Assembly: GCA_026391355.1 (NCBI GenBank) | Contig: JAPLDH010000045.1 | Span: 199,538-263,537, forward strand | Direction: 5' to 3' | DNA: 64,000 nt | From: Bacteroidota bacterium | GTDB taxonomy: Bacteria > Bacteroidota > Bacteroidia > Bacteroidales > FEN-979 | Shown here: positions 38,188 to 46,318 of the stretch, one piece after another | Position numbering within the stretch: the stretch's first letter is position 1 | How the letters are laid out: every line of letters starts with the position of its first letter | Position numbers and translations under genes: made by a program | The notes under the pieces: generated by a model | Told to the model about the DNA's origin: nothing | The model's input: only the letters and a program-made list of their open reading frames with translations | Databases searched by the model: none

Positions 38188-41100
38188 ATGGCGAAGGAGG
38201 AAAAATCACTGAACGAACGGCTGTCGGGATTAAGCCCCGATCAGTTAAAAGCCTTGCTCCGAAAGGGAAGGGATGATTCTGCCCCACGGATCGGCAAACC
38301 TGCCAGAATGGAGAGGAATCCCGATGGGATATATCCATTATCAAAGGCCCAGGAGAGGATGTGGTTCCTTCACCATCTTACAGAGGGAGAAGCCATTTAT
38401 AATAACCCGGCAGCATTAAGGATTTCGGCTGTGTTTCCCCTCGATATTAATATTCTGGGTCAAAGCCTCAGTATATTGACCGAACGGCACGAGATCCTTC
38501 GCACCTCCTTCCACGTTAAGGAAGGAACGCCTGTACAGCAAATCCATCCTTGCGGCAAATCAGCAATAATCTATGAGGATCTCCGGCATCTTCCGGAAAG
38601 CGACAGGGAATCCATGGCTATGGCCGAAGCTGTTGAACACGGCAAAACGACCATCCCACTCGACCAACTTCCATTGCTCAGGTTCAAAGTTCTCCATTTG
38701 CGCGATCTGGAGTACATGTTGCTGATCAACCCTCATCATATTATTTCCGATGGTTGGTCGAATGCCCTGTTTGCGAAAGAACTTTCGATGACTTATGCAG
38801 CGTTGGAAAACAAAGAACCCTCCCCTTTCCCTGTCCCGGAATATCAATATATCGATTTTGTGAAATGGGAAAAGGAATGGATGGAGACTTCCGCATACAA
38901 AGAACAACTTGAATTCTGGAAAGATCAACTGGCAGACTTACCGGAACCCCTTCGTCTCCCGCTGGATTTTCCAAGACCCGCAGTCATGTCGCATCGTGGA
39001 AGCAAGGAGATTAATTCCATTCATTCAACGGAGGAAGAAAAAATCAGGCAATTTTGCCAGCGTGAAAACCTTACCCTGTTTCAACTGCTCTTTGGCACTT
39101 TCTCCCTGCTGATGTCAAAATACAGCGGGCAGAAGGAAATCATAATCGGGGTACCCGTTGCACGACGCAACCAGCTTTCCTTCCAGCAGACTATGGGGCT
39201 TTTTATAAACACATTGCCTCTCAGGGTGAAAGTAGATGAAACGGTTAGCGCTATTACATTTCTGAGAGAGATTAAGACCTATTGCCAGCAGGCTTTCATG
39301 CGGCAGGAACTTCCTTTTGAGAAGCTGATCGAAGAGGTGAACCCTGACCGGAACCTGCGTACAAACCCTGTATTCCAGGTTCATTTTGTTCATCAAAACA
39401 TCCCTTCGCTTTATAGTGTCAAAGGATTGGTGGTCAAACCTGAGAGCATAGATTATTCCTATTCCAAATTTGACCTCAATTTCTGGGTTGAGGAAGCGAA
39501 CCATGAACTGCTCCTTTCCGTTACCTATCCCGACGACATCTTTCTTCCCCAAACAATTCAAAAGCTTCTCAGCCATTACAAAATCCTTTTGACATCTGTG
39601 ATCGGCCATCCTGAAGAACAGACCGGCAGGTTAGAATATTACCTTTCAGATGAACGTTCGATTCGGTTAGGGAACACCTCCGTCTTGATTGGCAGGGACA
39701 CTGCCTTGCCTATGACCTGGATGGGGGAATTTAAGGCACAGGTGCGATCAACGCCTGATTACAATGCTCTGCGTGACATCAATCATAAGCTTACCTACAG
39801 GGAACTTGATATACTTTCTGATTGCCTTTCGATTGTTTTTGCCCGACATGGAATTAGAAAGGGAGATCTTGCCGGGTTGTTACTTCCGCGCGACAGTTCG
39901 CTCATATTGTCCATTTTGGGATTGTTTAAAGCAGGGGCTGCCTATGTTCCATTGGATATCAATATACCTGAAGAACGAATAAAGTTCATTGCAAAAGATG
40001 CCGGATTAAAGTTGATCATCACCACAGAGAAACTTATATCATTGCTGGAAGGGACCGGATTGCCTGTTCTGCGGTTTGAAGAGGCAATGAATGAACCGGA
40101 TGATGGGGAGGAGTTTCCTGAGATGCAAATCACCGGCACGAATGATCTTGCATACATCATCTATACTTCCGGCACCACCGGCGTTCCTAAAGGAGTTTGC
40201 ATCGGTTCTGATCAGTTGCTGAATTATTCAAAAGCAGTTTGGCAGAGAATGAATATGAAAGCAGGTGATTCGTTTGCAACCATTTCATCCATCGCAGCCG
40301 ACCTGGGAAATACGATGATCTTCCCTCCTCTTATTCATGGCGGTGAGGTGGTTATTATCCCGGAAGAGTATGCTACCGATGCCTCTCTGCTTGCCGGCTG
40401 GTTCGGATTGCAAAAAGTCGATTGCCTTAAGATTGTCCCAGGACATCTTATGAGTTTACTCCATTCATCCGGGGCCGGAAATCTTTTACCCCGGAAACTT
40501 CTCATACTGGGGGGTGAAAAATGTACTCCGGAAATTGTCCGGCGTGTAAGGAGCATTGCTCCGGATCTCAGAATCATCAACCATTATGGCCCTACGGAAG
40601 CTACAATAGGTTCATTGACTTATGAGATCCCTTTGAATGAAAATGAAGGAAATTCCGTGATTCCGATCGGATTGCCGCTTGATAACACGGCGGTTTATAT
40701 TCTCGATAAGGAGCTTCACCTGCTCCCGAAAGGTATTCCCGGCGAAATAGTTCTCAGCGGTAGGAATATTGCAAAAGGATATCTGAACCAGGCCGGTATA
40801 ACCCTTGAAAAATTTGCTGACGATCCATTCAGGAACGGGGAACAGATGTACTTCACAGGTGACCTTGGAAAGATGGACGAGGATGGGACGGTTGTGTTTC
40901 AGGGGCGAAATGACAACCAGGTAAAGATCAGGGGGTACCGGGTTGAAATCAGGGAAATTGAGAATATCCTCAATGGTTTTCCTTCCATTGAACAAGCCCT
41001 TGTACTTATTCCGGAGAATACAACCCCGGTAAATTCAATTCAGGCTGCCATCATAATCAGGCAGGGATTTGATTATAATGAGAATGCACTGAGGCAATGG

Positions 41101-42327
41101 CTTTCCCGTTATCTTCCTTCCTACATGATCCCCGCGAAGTTCTATGTTCTAAATCATTTTCCGTTGACTTCCAACGGAAAGACAGCTTTAAAAGAGTTGA
41201 ACCGGATGGTTGAACATTCAGAGGATAAGAGAAAACCATTTACTTCGCCGCGAGACCTGACTGAGCTTAGGCTTGTCAATATTTTCAAAGAAGTACTGAA
41301 ACAGGAAGAGGTAAGCATTGAAGACGGTTTTTTTGATCTGGGTGGTCACTCCCTTCTTGCCATTCAACTGTTTGCAGCGATCGAAAAGATATTTCATATT
41401 CATCTTCCGTTAGCTACTTTATTCGAACGGGGAAACGTGATGACACTGGCTGAGCTCATCCGGAAATCAAGCAGAATTCAGCGAACAACTTCGCTGGTTC
41501 CCATCAGTCCCGGGAACGGGAAAAAACAATTATTCCTTGTACACCCTGCCGGGGGGAATGTGCTTTGTTATTATGAACTGGCAAGGGAACTGGGAAAGGA
41601 GTATGCTGTTTACGGGCTGCAGGCGACCGGATTGTATGGAAAAAAGGTGGATAACATTGGCGATATGGCAAATTATTACCTGGAAGAGATTAGTCTCCCG
41701 GTCTGCAAGGATGATGTTATTTTTGCAGGATGGTCGATGGGTGCACTGATTGCTTTTGAAATGGCCCGTCAGGTCGCGGAAATATCAGGAGAGGCTCCCC
41801 GGCTGATGATCATCGACCAGTTGGCTCCTGCTGAAGAATCAGGCGTGATGGAAAAAGAACGTATAGATCCTGTTGACCGGTTGCTGACCTTTGCCGGTAA
41901 AGTGGCACATCTTGTCGGGCGCCCGCTTGGGATCAGCGCTGCAGGCCTGAAGGGAAAGACTTCCGAGGAGCAATCCGAAGTTTTTCTGAATGCTTTTAAG
42001 TCGGTTAACCTGGTTCCCCCGGATATGAGATCAGATGATTTTCACGGATATCTTGATATGATGATCCATCACAATGAAATTACTGCTGCCTGCCGTCCAT
42101 GCTCCTTCCATGGGAAAACGTTGCTGATCCGTGCCATGGATACTTTACCCCTCCCCGATGGCCGGAGCGAAATTCCTGAAAGGACAGCTGACCTGGACTG
42201 GGGCCGCTGGATTAAAAGGGACCTTACCATTGAAAATATCCCGGGCAATCATGTTTCTATCATTGCCCAACCATACGTTAAAGATCTGGCGCTTGCATTG
42301 ATGAAATGGGTGAATCAGGGATCCTGA
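38188..42327 (+). CDS. Non-ribosomal peptide synthetase, C-A-PCP-TE, predicted Asp
   Basis: 1379 residues. A short linker (LSGLSPDQLKALLRKG) precedes the condensation domain (about 45-480, HHIISDG near 182). The A domain (about 510-1010) has YTSGTTGVPKG, PCP has DLGGHSLLA near 1050, and the type I thioesterase (about 1110-1379) has GWSMGA near 1180 and the His in GNHVSI. By alignment to PheA the specificity positions read D-L-T-K-I-G-H-I-G-K, nearly identical to published aspartate codes (DLTKVGHIGK), with asparagine as the main alternative. As the only protein with a TE it ends the line, releasing the chain by hydrolysis or cyclisation. It is followed after 25 bp by the phosphopantetheinyl transferase gene. 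Confidence 0.93.
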   Translation: MAKEEKSLNERLSGLSPDQLKALLRKGRDDSAPRIGKPARMERNPDGIYPLSKAQERMWFLHHLTEGEAIYNNPAALRISAVFPLDINILGQSLSILTERHEILRTSFHVKEGTPVQQIHPCGKSAIIYEDLRHLPESDRESMAMAEAVEHGKTTIPLDQLPLLRFKVLHLRDLEYMLLINPHHIISDGWSNALFAKELSMTYAALENKEPSPFPVPEYQYIDFVKWEKEWMETSAYKEQLEFWKDQLADLPEPLRLPLDFPRPAVMSHRGSKEINSIHSTEEEKIRQFCQRENLTLFQLLFGTFSLLMSKYSGQKEIIIGVPVARRNQLSFQQTMGLFINTLPLRVKVDETVSAITFLREIKTYCQQAFMRQELPFEKLIEEVNPDRNLRTNPVFQVHFVHQNIPSLYSVKGLVVKPESIDYSYSKFDLNFWVEEANHELLLSVTYPDDIFLPQTIQKLLSHYKILLTSVIGHPEEQTGRLEYYLSDERSIRLGNTSVLIGRDTALPMTWMGEFKAQVRSTPDYNALRDINHKLTYRELDILSDCLSIVFARHGIRKGDLAGLLLPRDSSLILSILGLFKAGAAYVPLDINIPEERIKFIAKDAGLKLIITTEKLISLLEGTGLPVLRFEEAMNEPDDGEEFPEMQITGTNDLAYIIYTSGTTGVPKGVCIGSDQLLNYSKAVWQRMNMKAGDSFATISSIAADLGNTMIFPPLIHGGEVVIIPEEYATDASLLAGWFGLQKVDCLKIVPGHLMSLLHSSGAGNLLPRKLLILGGEKCTPEIVRRVRSIAPDLRIINHYGPTEATIGSLTYEIPLNENEGNSVIPIGLPLDNTAVYILDKELHLLPKGIPGEIVLSGRNIAKGYLNQAGITLEKFADDPFRNGEQMYFTGDLGKMDEDGTVVFQGRNDNQVKIRGYRVEIREIENILNGFPSIEQALVLIPENTTPVNSIQAAIIIRQGFDYNENALRQWLSRYLPSYMIPAKFYVLNHFPLTSNGKTALKELNRMVEHSEDKRKPFTSPRDLTELRLVNIFKEVLKQEEVSIEDGFFDLGGHSLLAIQLFAAIEKIFHIHLPLATLFERGNVMTLAELIRKSSRIQRTTSLVPISPGNGKKQLFLVHPAGGNVLCYYELARELGKEYAVYGLQATGLYGKKVDNIGDMANYYLEEISLPVCKDDVIFAGWSMGALIAFEMARQVAEISGEAPRLMIIDQLAPAEESGVMEKERIDPVDRLLTFAGKVAHLVGRPLGISAAGLKGKTSEEQSEVFLNAFKSVNLVPPDMRSDDFHGYLDMMIHHNEITAACRPCSFHGKTLLIRAMDTLPLPDGRSEIPERTADLDWGRWIKRDLTIENIPGNHVSIIAQPYVKDLALALMKWVNQGS

Positions 42328-42352
42328 ATCAGAGCGTTTCATAACCGACCTT

Positions 42353-43123
42353 ATGGAAAAATCAAAAAGAATTTTTCAATCCGTGATCCGCTTTCCTCTA
42401 GGAAATGAAACGCTGACAGCCGGACTTGATCTCTTTTCCTCATTCAATGACGAAGACCTTTATAATAAATCCTGCAGGTTTCTTCATCCTGATGAGATAA
42501 AAACCGGGGACGGTTATGTGTCAGATATCCGGAGAAGATCATTCCTGCACGGCAGGATTGCAGCAAAGATGGCTGTAAATCAGGTTTTTCCTGATATTCA
42601 TCCGGCTGATCTGCAGATTGAAACAGGCTGTTTTGGCGAACCTCTCCTTAAAAACATGGTCTTACCTTATGGTATTTCCATCGCACATAATGATCTGTGG
42701 AATGCCGGATTATGTTTTCCTTTGTCTGTTCCTATGGGAATTGATGTGGAAACCATCACTGGGAAAAACCTGGCAATCATACCGTCAATACTCAGCGATT
42801 ATGAAAAGGAAATGTGCAGCCGGACAGAGAATTCTCTTGAATTTTATCATCTTCTCTGGACCGCGAAAGAAGCTGCAGGGAAGGCCATCGGTCTTGGTTT
42901 CCGTGTTCCTGCAGCATGGTATGAAATTGATCTCATTGAATCCATCAGCACAAAACCTTACCTGATCCGACAATGCCGGTTTAAACAACTATCGGTGTTC
43001 AAAACGCTTTCGACAACCATCCCCCAGGGAATGCTTTCCATCGCCTTTCCGGCAGAAAAAAATCTTGATCAACCAATGATCAGCCTGTTTGAGCAATTAT
43101 TCAACAGATTCAATTCCGTTTAA
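42353..43123 (+). CDS. Sfp-type 4'-phosphopantetheinyl transferase
   Basis: This 256-residue protein has the two family blocks: MGIDVETI, with the Mg-binding Asp, and WTAKEAAGKAIG, with the Glu and Lys of the WxxKEAxxKA motif. It transfers phosphopantetheine from CoA to the Ser of carrier domains and would activate the three PCPs and one ACP encoded just upstream. Length and position at the end of the gene cluster fit a dedicated enzyme. A hairpin directly behind its stop codon closes the operon. Confidence 0.9.
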   Translation: MEKSKRIFQSVIRFPLGNETLTAGLDLFSSFNDEDLYNKSCRFLHPDEIKTGDGYVSDIRRRSFLHGRIAAKMAVNQVFPDIHPADLQIETGCFGEPLLKNMVLPYGISIAHNDLWNAGLCFPLSVPMGIDVETITGKNLAIIPSILSDYEKEMCSRTENSLEFYHLLWTAKEAAGKAIGLGFRVPAAWYEIDLIESISTKPYLIRQCRFKQLSVFKTLSTTIPQGMLSIAFPAEKNLDQPMISLFEQLFNRFNSV

Positions 43124-43128
43124 ACCTA

Positions 43129-43151
43129 TGATATTCAGTGTCTGAATATCA
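43129..43151. terminator. Hairpin terminator between convergent genes
   Basis: TGATATTCAG - TGT - CTGAATATCA is a perfect 10-bp stem with a 3-base loop, six bases after the phosphopantetheinyl transferase stop. The stem is AT-rich and the downstream T run is short (AGTTTTC), so efficiency is uncertain. It could serve both the plus-strand operon and the convergent phospholipase D-like gene ending at 43215. Confidence 0.6.
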
Positions 43152-43214
43152 ATATAAAGTTTTCAACAGGCTACTGCCCCACCACTGAATGTAATTGCGT
43201 GTTAAAGTTTATTG

Positions 43215-44960
43215 CTATTTTTCCAACATCATTCTTTTCGTTTCCGAATAATCGCCTGCGGAAATTTTATATAAATAGATCCCACCGGTTAACGAAGAGC
43301 CATCGAATGATGATTCATATGTTCCGGGTTTCAGTGTTTCCTTTACAAGTGTTTGAACTTTGCGCCCCATCATATCATACACAACAATTTTCACATCGCT
43401 TGATTTTGCGACATAAAATTTTATGTTTGTTACCGGATTGAACGGATTCGGATAATTCTGGTATAATGAAAAACCCTTCGGAACTTCTACACCTCCATCA
43501 CCAATACCAGATCCTGTCAATGCTCCTCCTGATTCGCGGTACCGGGCCAGAAATTCCTGGAAGTACAGGTTGTTAACCCTGGCATCGTAGATAACCAGGA
43601 GATTCTCGTCATTGCCGGTTTCAGCAGGAGTTTCCCAGTTGTATGACCCAGTGGCAATGATCTTGTTCCCCCCGCTGGTATCGGCATCAACCAGGAAATA
43701 CTTGTGATGCAGCAGCCCGGGGATGGTATCGATAAACACATGGGCAGGCGGATCCCAGGTACCCGCAACCGGCTTGCCTTTCATGCGCGGAAAGGCACTG
43801 TTGTGGAGCACCGAATTGGACGAATCGAACACCCCGCTGAGATGTTTTCCGTTGTAGATCATGTGCAGGGCTTCTTCCACTGGAGGCAGCGAGAATTTAT
43901 ACATACAGAAGAAGATGCTTCTCATGATTTTCGATCCGATGATACTGCATATCGTATCTGAAATGCTGTCGGTGGGTGCAAAATAAACCTCCATCCTGGT
44001 ACCGGCAACATTCACGATACGTGGAGTGTTGTTAACTTTTTCAGGTCCGAATTTAGCCCTGGTTGGATCAGGCAGGTCGGTGTGCGAGCCCCACATTTCT
44101 TCAAATTCACGGGTGTAAACGGCGCAAAGTGACTCATCCTGTATCAGGATGATGTTGTTGCGGTCCTGGTGAAACATGGCATGGGAGACATTGGTGGAGC
44201 CGGTCCACAGGTATTTATTATTATGACTGGTGGTGTCGCGGTAATCAAAAATCCAGAATTTATCGTGCATGGAGAAATTCGTAAGATAGTTTCGTTTCAG
44301 TACCGGAATCCCATGGGCAATCAGTGAATCAACCTGTGAAGTATCCGGCATGTGGTTGTAAATGAACCTGATTTTCACACCCCTGCTTTTCGCATTGATC
44401 AGCGCCTCGGTAACCGAAGCAACTCCATGGAATTCCCACAGGGTGATGTCGATGCTGTGAGTTGCCTTATTTATCTGGTCGTCAAGTAGTGTTTCAAAAT
44501 TCTGACTTCCATTCGCTTTCTCTCCAGCGCTGACAGTTGTATCGACCGTATGGTTAAAATATACTTCAACCATTCCGGTGGATGCAGACTGGGTTACAAA
44601 GTATCCCGAATCCACAGTCGTTCCTCCCGCGTTTTGAGACATGACCTGGTACTTGTAAATCTTTGCCGGTTGGAGATTGCCAATGGGCAGAACGTGATTT
44701 GTTACCATCGCAGAAATATATATTGAATCGGTAAAAATGAGCGGCTGGTAATTTGAATCCGGAGCCATCCATCTTATTCTTGTATCTGCAGGGGAATCTG
44801 TTGTCCAGTAAACAGTAACACCTGTTTGTACGATGCTATCGTAGGTTAGATTTGAGATTACAGTTGCATTCTGGGCCTTGCAAAATTCAATGTTCACTAT
44901 GCAATGAACAATCAGTAGCAATACAATAGAGTAAATTATTTTTTTCATTTTTCTAATCAT
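43215..44960 (-). CDS. Secreted phospholipase D-like protein with type IX tail
   Basis: 581 residues: a signal peptide (about 1-29), a fibronectin-III-like domain, two PLD half-domains and a C-terminal sorting tail (NYPNPFNPVT, VVYDMMGRKV, GGIYLYKI). The two HKD-type motifs are MHDKFWIFD near residue 235 and LHHKYFLVD near 420; both keep the His and Lys needed for catalysis, and TGSTNVS and TGSYNW supply the usual Asn/Ser. The family includes phospholipases and nucleases, so the substrate is open. Export to the cell surface by type IX secretion is expected. It is convergent with the biosynthetic operon and lies 72 bp downstream of the Crp/Fnr regulator gene. A second possible ATG lies five residues in. 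Confidence 0.85.
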   Translation of the reverse strand: MIRKMKKIIYSIVLLLIVHCIVNIEFCKAQNATVISNLTYDSIVQTGVTVYWTTDSPADTRIRWMAPDSNYQPLIFTDSIYISAMVTNHVLPIGNLQPAKIYKYQVMSQNAGGTTVDSGYFVTQSASTGMVEVYFNHTVDTTVSAGEKANGSQNFETLLDDQINKATHSIDITLWEFHGVASVTEALINAKSRGVKIRFIYNHMPDTSQVDSLIAHGIPVLKRNYLTNFSMHDKFWIFDYRDTTSHNNKYLWTGSTNVSHAMFHQDRNNIILIQDESLCAVYTREFEEMWGSHTDLPDPTRAKFGPEKVNNTPRIVNVAGTRMEVYFAPTDSISDTICSIIGSKIMRSIFFCMYKFSLPPVEEALHMIYNGKHLSGVFDSSNSVLHNSAFPRMKGKPVAGTWDPPAHVFIDTIPGLLHHKYFLVDADTSGGNKIIATGSYNWETPAETGNDENLLVIYDARVNNLYFQEFLARYRESGGALTGSGIGDGGVEVPKGFSLYQNYPNPFNPVTNIKFYVAKSSDVKIVVYDMMGRKVQTLVKETLKPGTYESSFDGSSLTGGIYLYKISAGDYSETKRMMLEK

Positions 44961-44978
44961 ATATTACTTGTGAATAAA

Positions 44979-44986
44979 CAAATATA
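44979..44986 (-). promoter_or_regulatory. Candidate -7 box for the phospholipase D-like gene
   Basis: On the minus strand the bases read TATATTTG, a match to TAnnTTTG, 18 bases before the ATG at 44960. No TTTG lies at the -33 distance, so the call is weak. Confidence 0.35.
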
Positions 44987-45032
44987 TACACAAATAAATG
45001 AAATACATCACATCCATGGAAATTAATAAGTA

Positions 45033-45734
45033 CTAGCCTTTTTGGCTTATCTGCTCCAATAGATCCATATTAACTATTGTTATGGACCTGCCTTTTAGAG
45101 AGATAATTCCTTCGGACTTGAATTTTATCAGAACCCTCGTTGCACTTTCCCTGGAAACCCCGATGAGGTCTGCAAGTTCCTGCCGTGAAATTGGTAAGGA
45201 GAATTTATCTCCCTCGTATATAATTTTCGAGAAGTAGAGAATTGCATCAGCCACACGCCCATAGACCTTTTTCTGTGACCGGTGTAAAAACCGGTTGATA
45301 TTGTTCAAACTGTCCCGGCTGGTTGAAATAAGGATCTCATATGCAAAATTTCCATTCTCTCTGATAAGACTATTAAACATATTAATATCAATATAACATA
45401 TTTTGCAATCTTCCAAAGCTGCATAGGAATAATGGTTGATCCTGTCACCAAATAAGGAAGGTAATCCCAGATAGGTGTGCTTTTTTACAATCTGTAAAAT
45501 TTGTTCCTTTTCTCCTGAACGTTTGATGTACTCCTTTGCCAAACCGGTTTTTAAATAAATAATATGAGATGTCAGTGAACCTTCATGAAGGATTACCTCT
45601 CCTTTTTTTAAAAAACTTTCCTGGCTGTTGGATGTGACTAACCCAAGTTGTTTAATATTAAGCACTGCTGCTGCACAGGAAATATCTTTACAGTCATGGC
45701 ATGTATTATCTTTTTTTATTACTTCAGTAAACAT
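45033..45734 (-). CDS. Crp/Fnr-family regulator with N-terminal cysteine cluster
   Basis: 233 residues: an N-terminal C-x2-C-x4-C (Cys12, 15, 20) like the Fe-S ligands of FNR, a cyclic-nucleotide-type beta barrel (about 30-145) with another CxxC near 110, and a winged helix (about 165-215). The recognition helix reads SRESATRVL, keeping the Arg-Glu-x3-Arg pattern that in E. coli CRP contacts TGTGA. This agrees with the perfect TGTGA-N6-TCACA palindromes at 45807 and 51344. It is probably an oxygen- or NO-responsive regulator of the divergent redox cluster, similar in logic to HcpR of sulfate reducers and Bacteroidota. The sensed signal is inference. Confidence 0.85.
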   Translation of the reverse strand: MFTEVIKKDNTCHDCKDISCAAAVLNIKQLGLVTSNSQESFLKKGEVILHEGSLTSHIIYLKTGLAKEYIKRSGEKEQILQIVKKHTYLGLPSLFGDRINHYSYAALEDCKICYIDINMFNSLIRENGNFAYEILISTSRDSLNNINRFLHRSQKKVYGRVADAILYFSKIIYEGDKFSLPISRQELADLIGVSRESATRVLIKFKSEGIISLKGRSITIVNMDLLEQISQKG

Positions 45735-45806
45735 ATCAGGTTGAATTGAATCATATAATTATTTGGTATTACTCATACAAAGTTGAGAAAAATACACATA
45801 CAAATA

Positions 45807-45888
45807 TGTGATATTAATCACAAAAAAAGTTTAATTGAATCACATATCATTTTGGTAAGAATCACAACTGATAGAGGGAAGAATCACA
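45807..45888 (+). promoter_or_regulatory. Phased array of Crp/Fnr half-sites upstream of the redox cluster
   Basis: A perfect palindrome TGTGATATTAATCACA (45807-45822) is followed by three more AATCACA half-sites ending at 45844, 45866 and 45888. All four are exactly 22 bp apart, or about two helical turns. The last three have poor left halves. The array lies in the divergent gap between the regulator gene (45734) and the first redox gene (45973), so it may serve both. Confidence 0.75.
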
Positions 45889-45920
45889 TCTGCCTGATCA
45901 TATTCAACAATTAAGATGTC

Positions 45921-45928
45921 TAATTTTG
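45921..45928 (+). promoter_or_regulatory. -7 box of the first redox transcription unit
   Basis: TAATTTTG fits TAnnTTTG. It lies 32 bp after the last TCACA half-site and 44 bp before the ATG at 45973. No TTTG is found at the -33 distance, as expected for an activator-dependent promoter. Exactly the same distances occur at 51377-51466. Confidence 0.65.
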
Positions 45929-45972
45929 AAAACTTTAATGTGGGCATCAAATTGACTAAAACCCGACAAGAA

Positions 45973-46314
45973 ATGAAAATAGCAATACCAACGGAAGATG
46001 CTTTTATTATCAATCAGCATTTCACACCTGCCCGGGGTTTCCTCGTGTCGACCATTCAATTAGGCCAGATTGTCCATCAGGAAATGCGATGGAATCTAAA
46101 TAGTGAAATCCTGCCATCAGAAGGTGGACCTTATAAGAACCTTTTTGATTGCGATAAAGTTATCGTCCGGGAGATCGACCCCAATCAGACCAATTATCTG
46201 CAACTGCAGGACAAGGAAGTGATAAAAACGGAGGAAACGATAATTACAAAAGTCCTCATGCAATATTTGCAGACATCCATGCAAAAAGAAACGAATACCT
46301 GCTGTTGCCCCTGA
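45973..46314 (+). CDS. NifX/NifB-like iron-sulfur/FeMo-co-binding fold protein, copy 1
   Basis: From the ATG at 45973 the protein has 113 residues and begins MKIAIPTEDAF, the typical first strand of the dinitrogenase iron-molybdenum cofactor (NifX/NafY) fold. It is clearly paralogous to the protein at 58750-59100: KIAIPT, then ARGFLVSTI / SRAFWVATI and QEMRWNLNSEIL / QELRWNLLSEIL. An upstream ATG at 45916 would add 19 residues, but the -7 box lies inside that stretch and the paralog lacks it, so 45973 is preferred. It ends in TCCCP, a cysteine cluster absent from copy 2. The role in the redox cluster is unknown; the family binds metal clusters but is not evidence for nitrogen fixation. Confidence 0.65.
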   Translation: MKIAIPTEDAFIINQHFTPARGFLVSTIQLGQIVHQEMRWNLNSEILPSEGGPYKNLFDCDKVIVREIDPNQTNYLQLQDKEVIKTEETIITKVLMQYLQTSMQKETNTCCCP

Positions 46315-46318
46315 TAAG

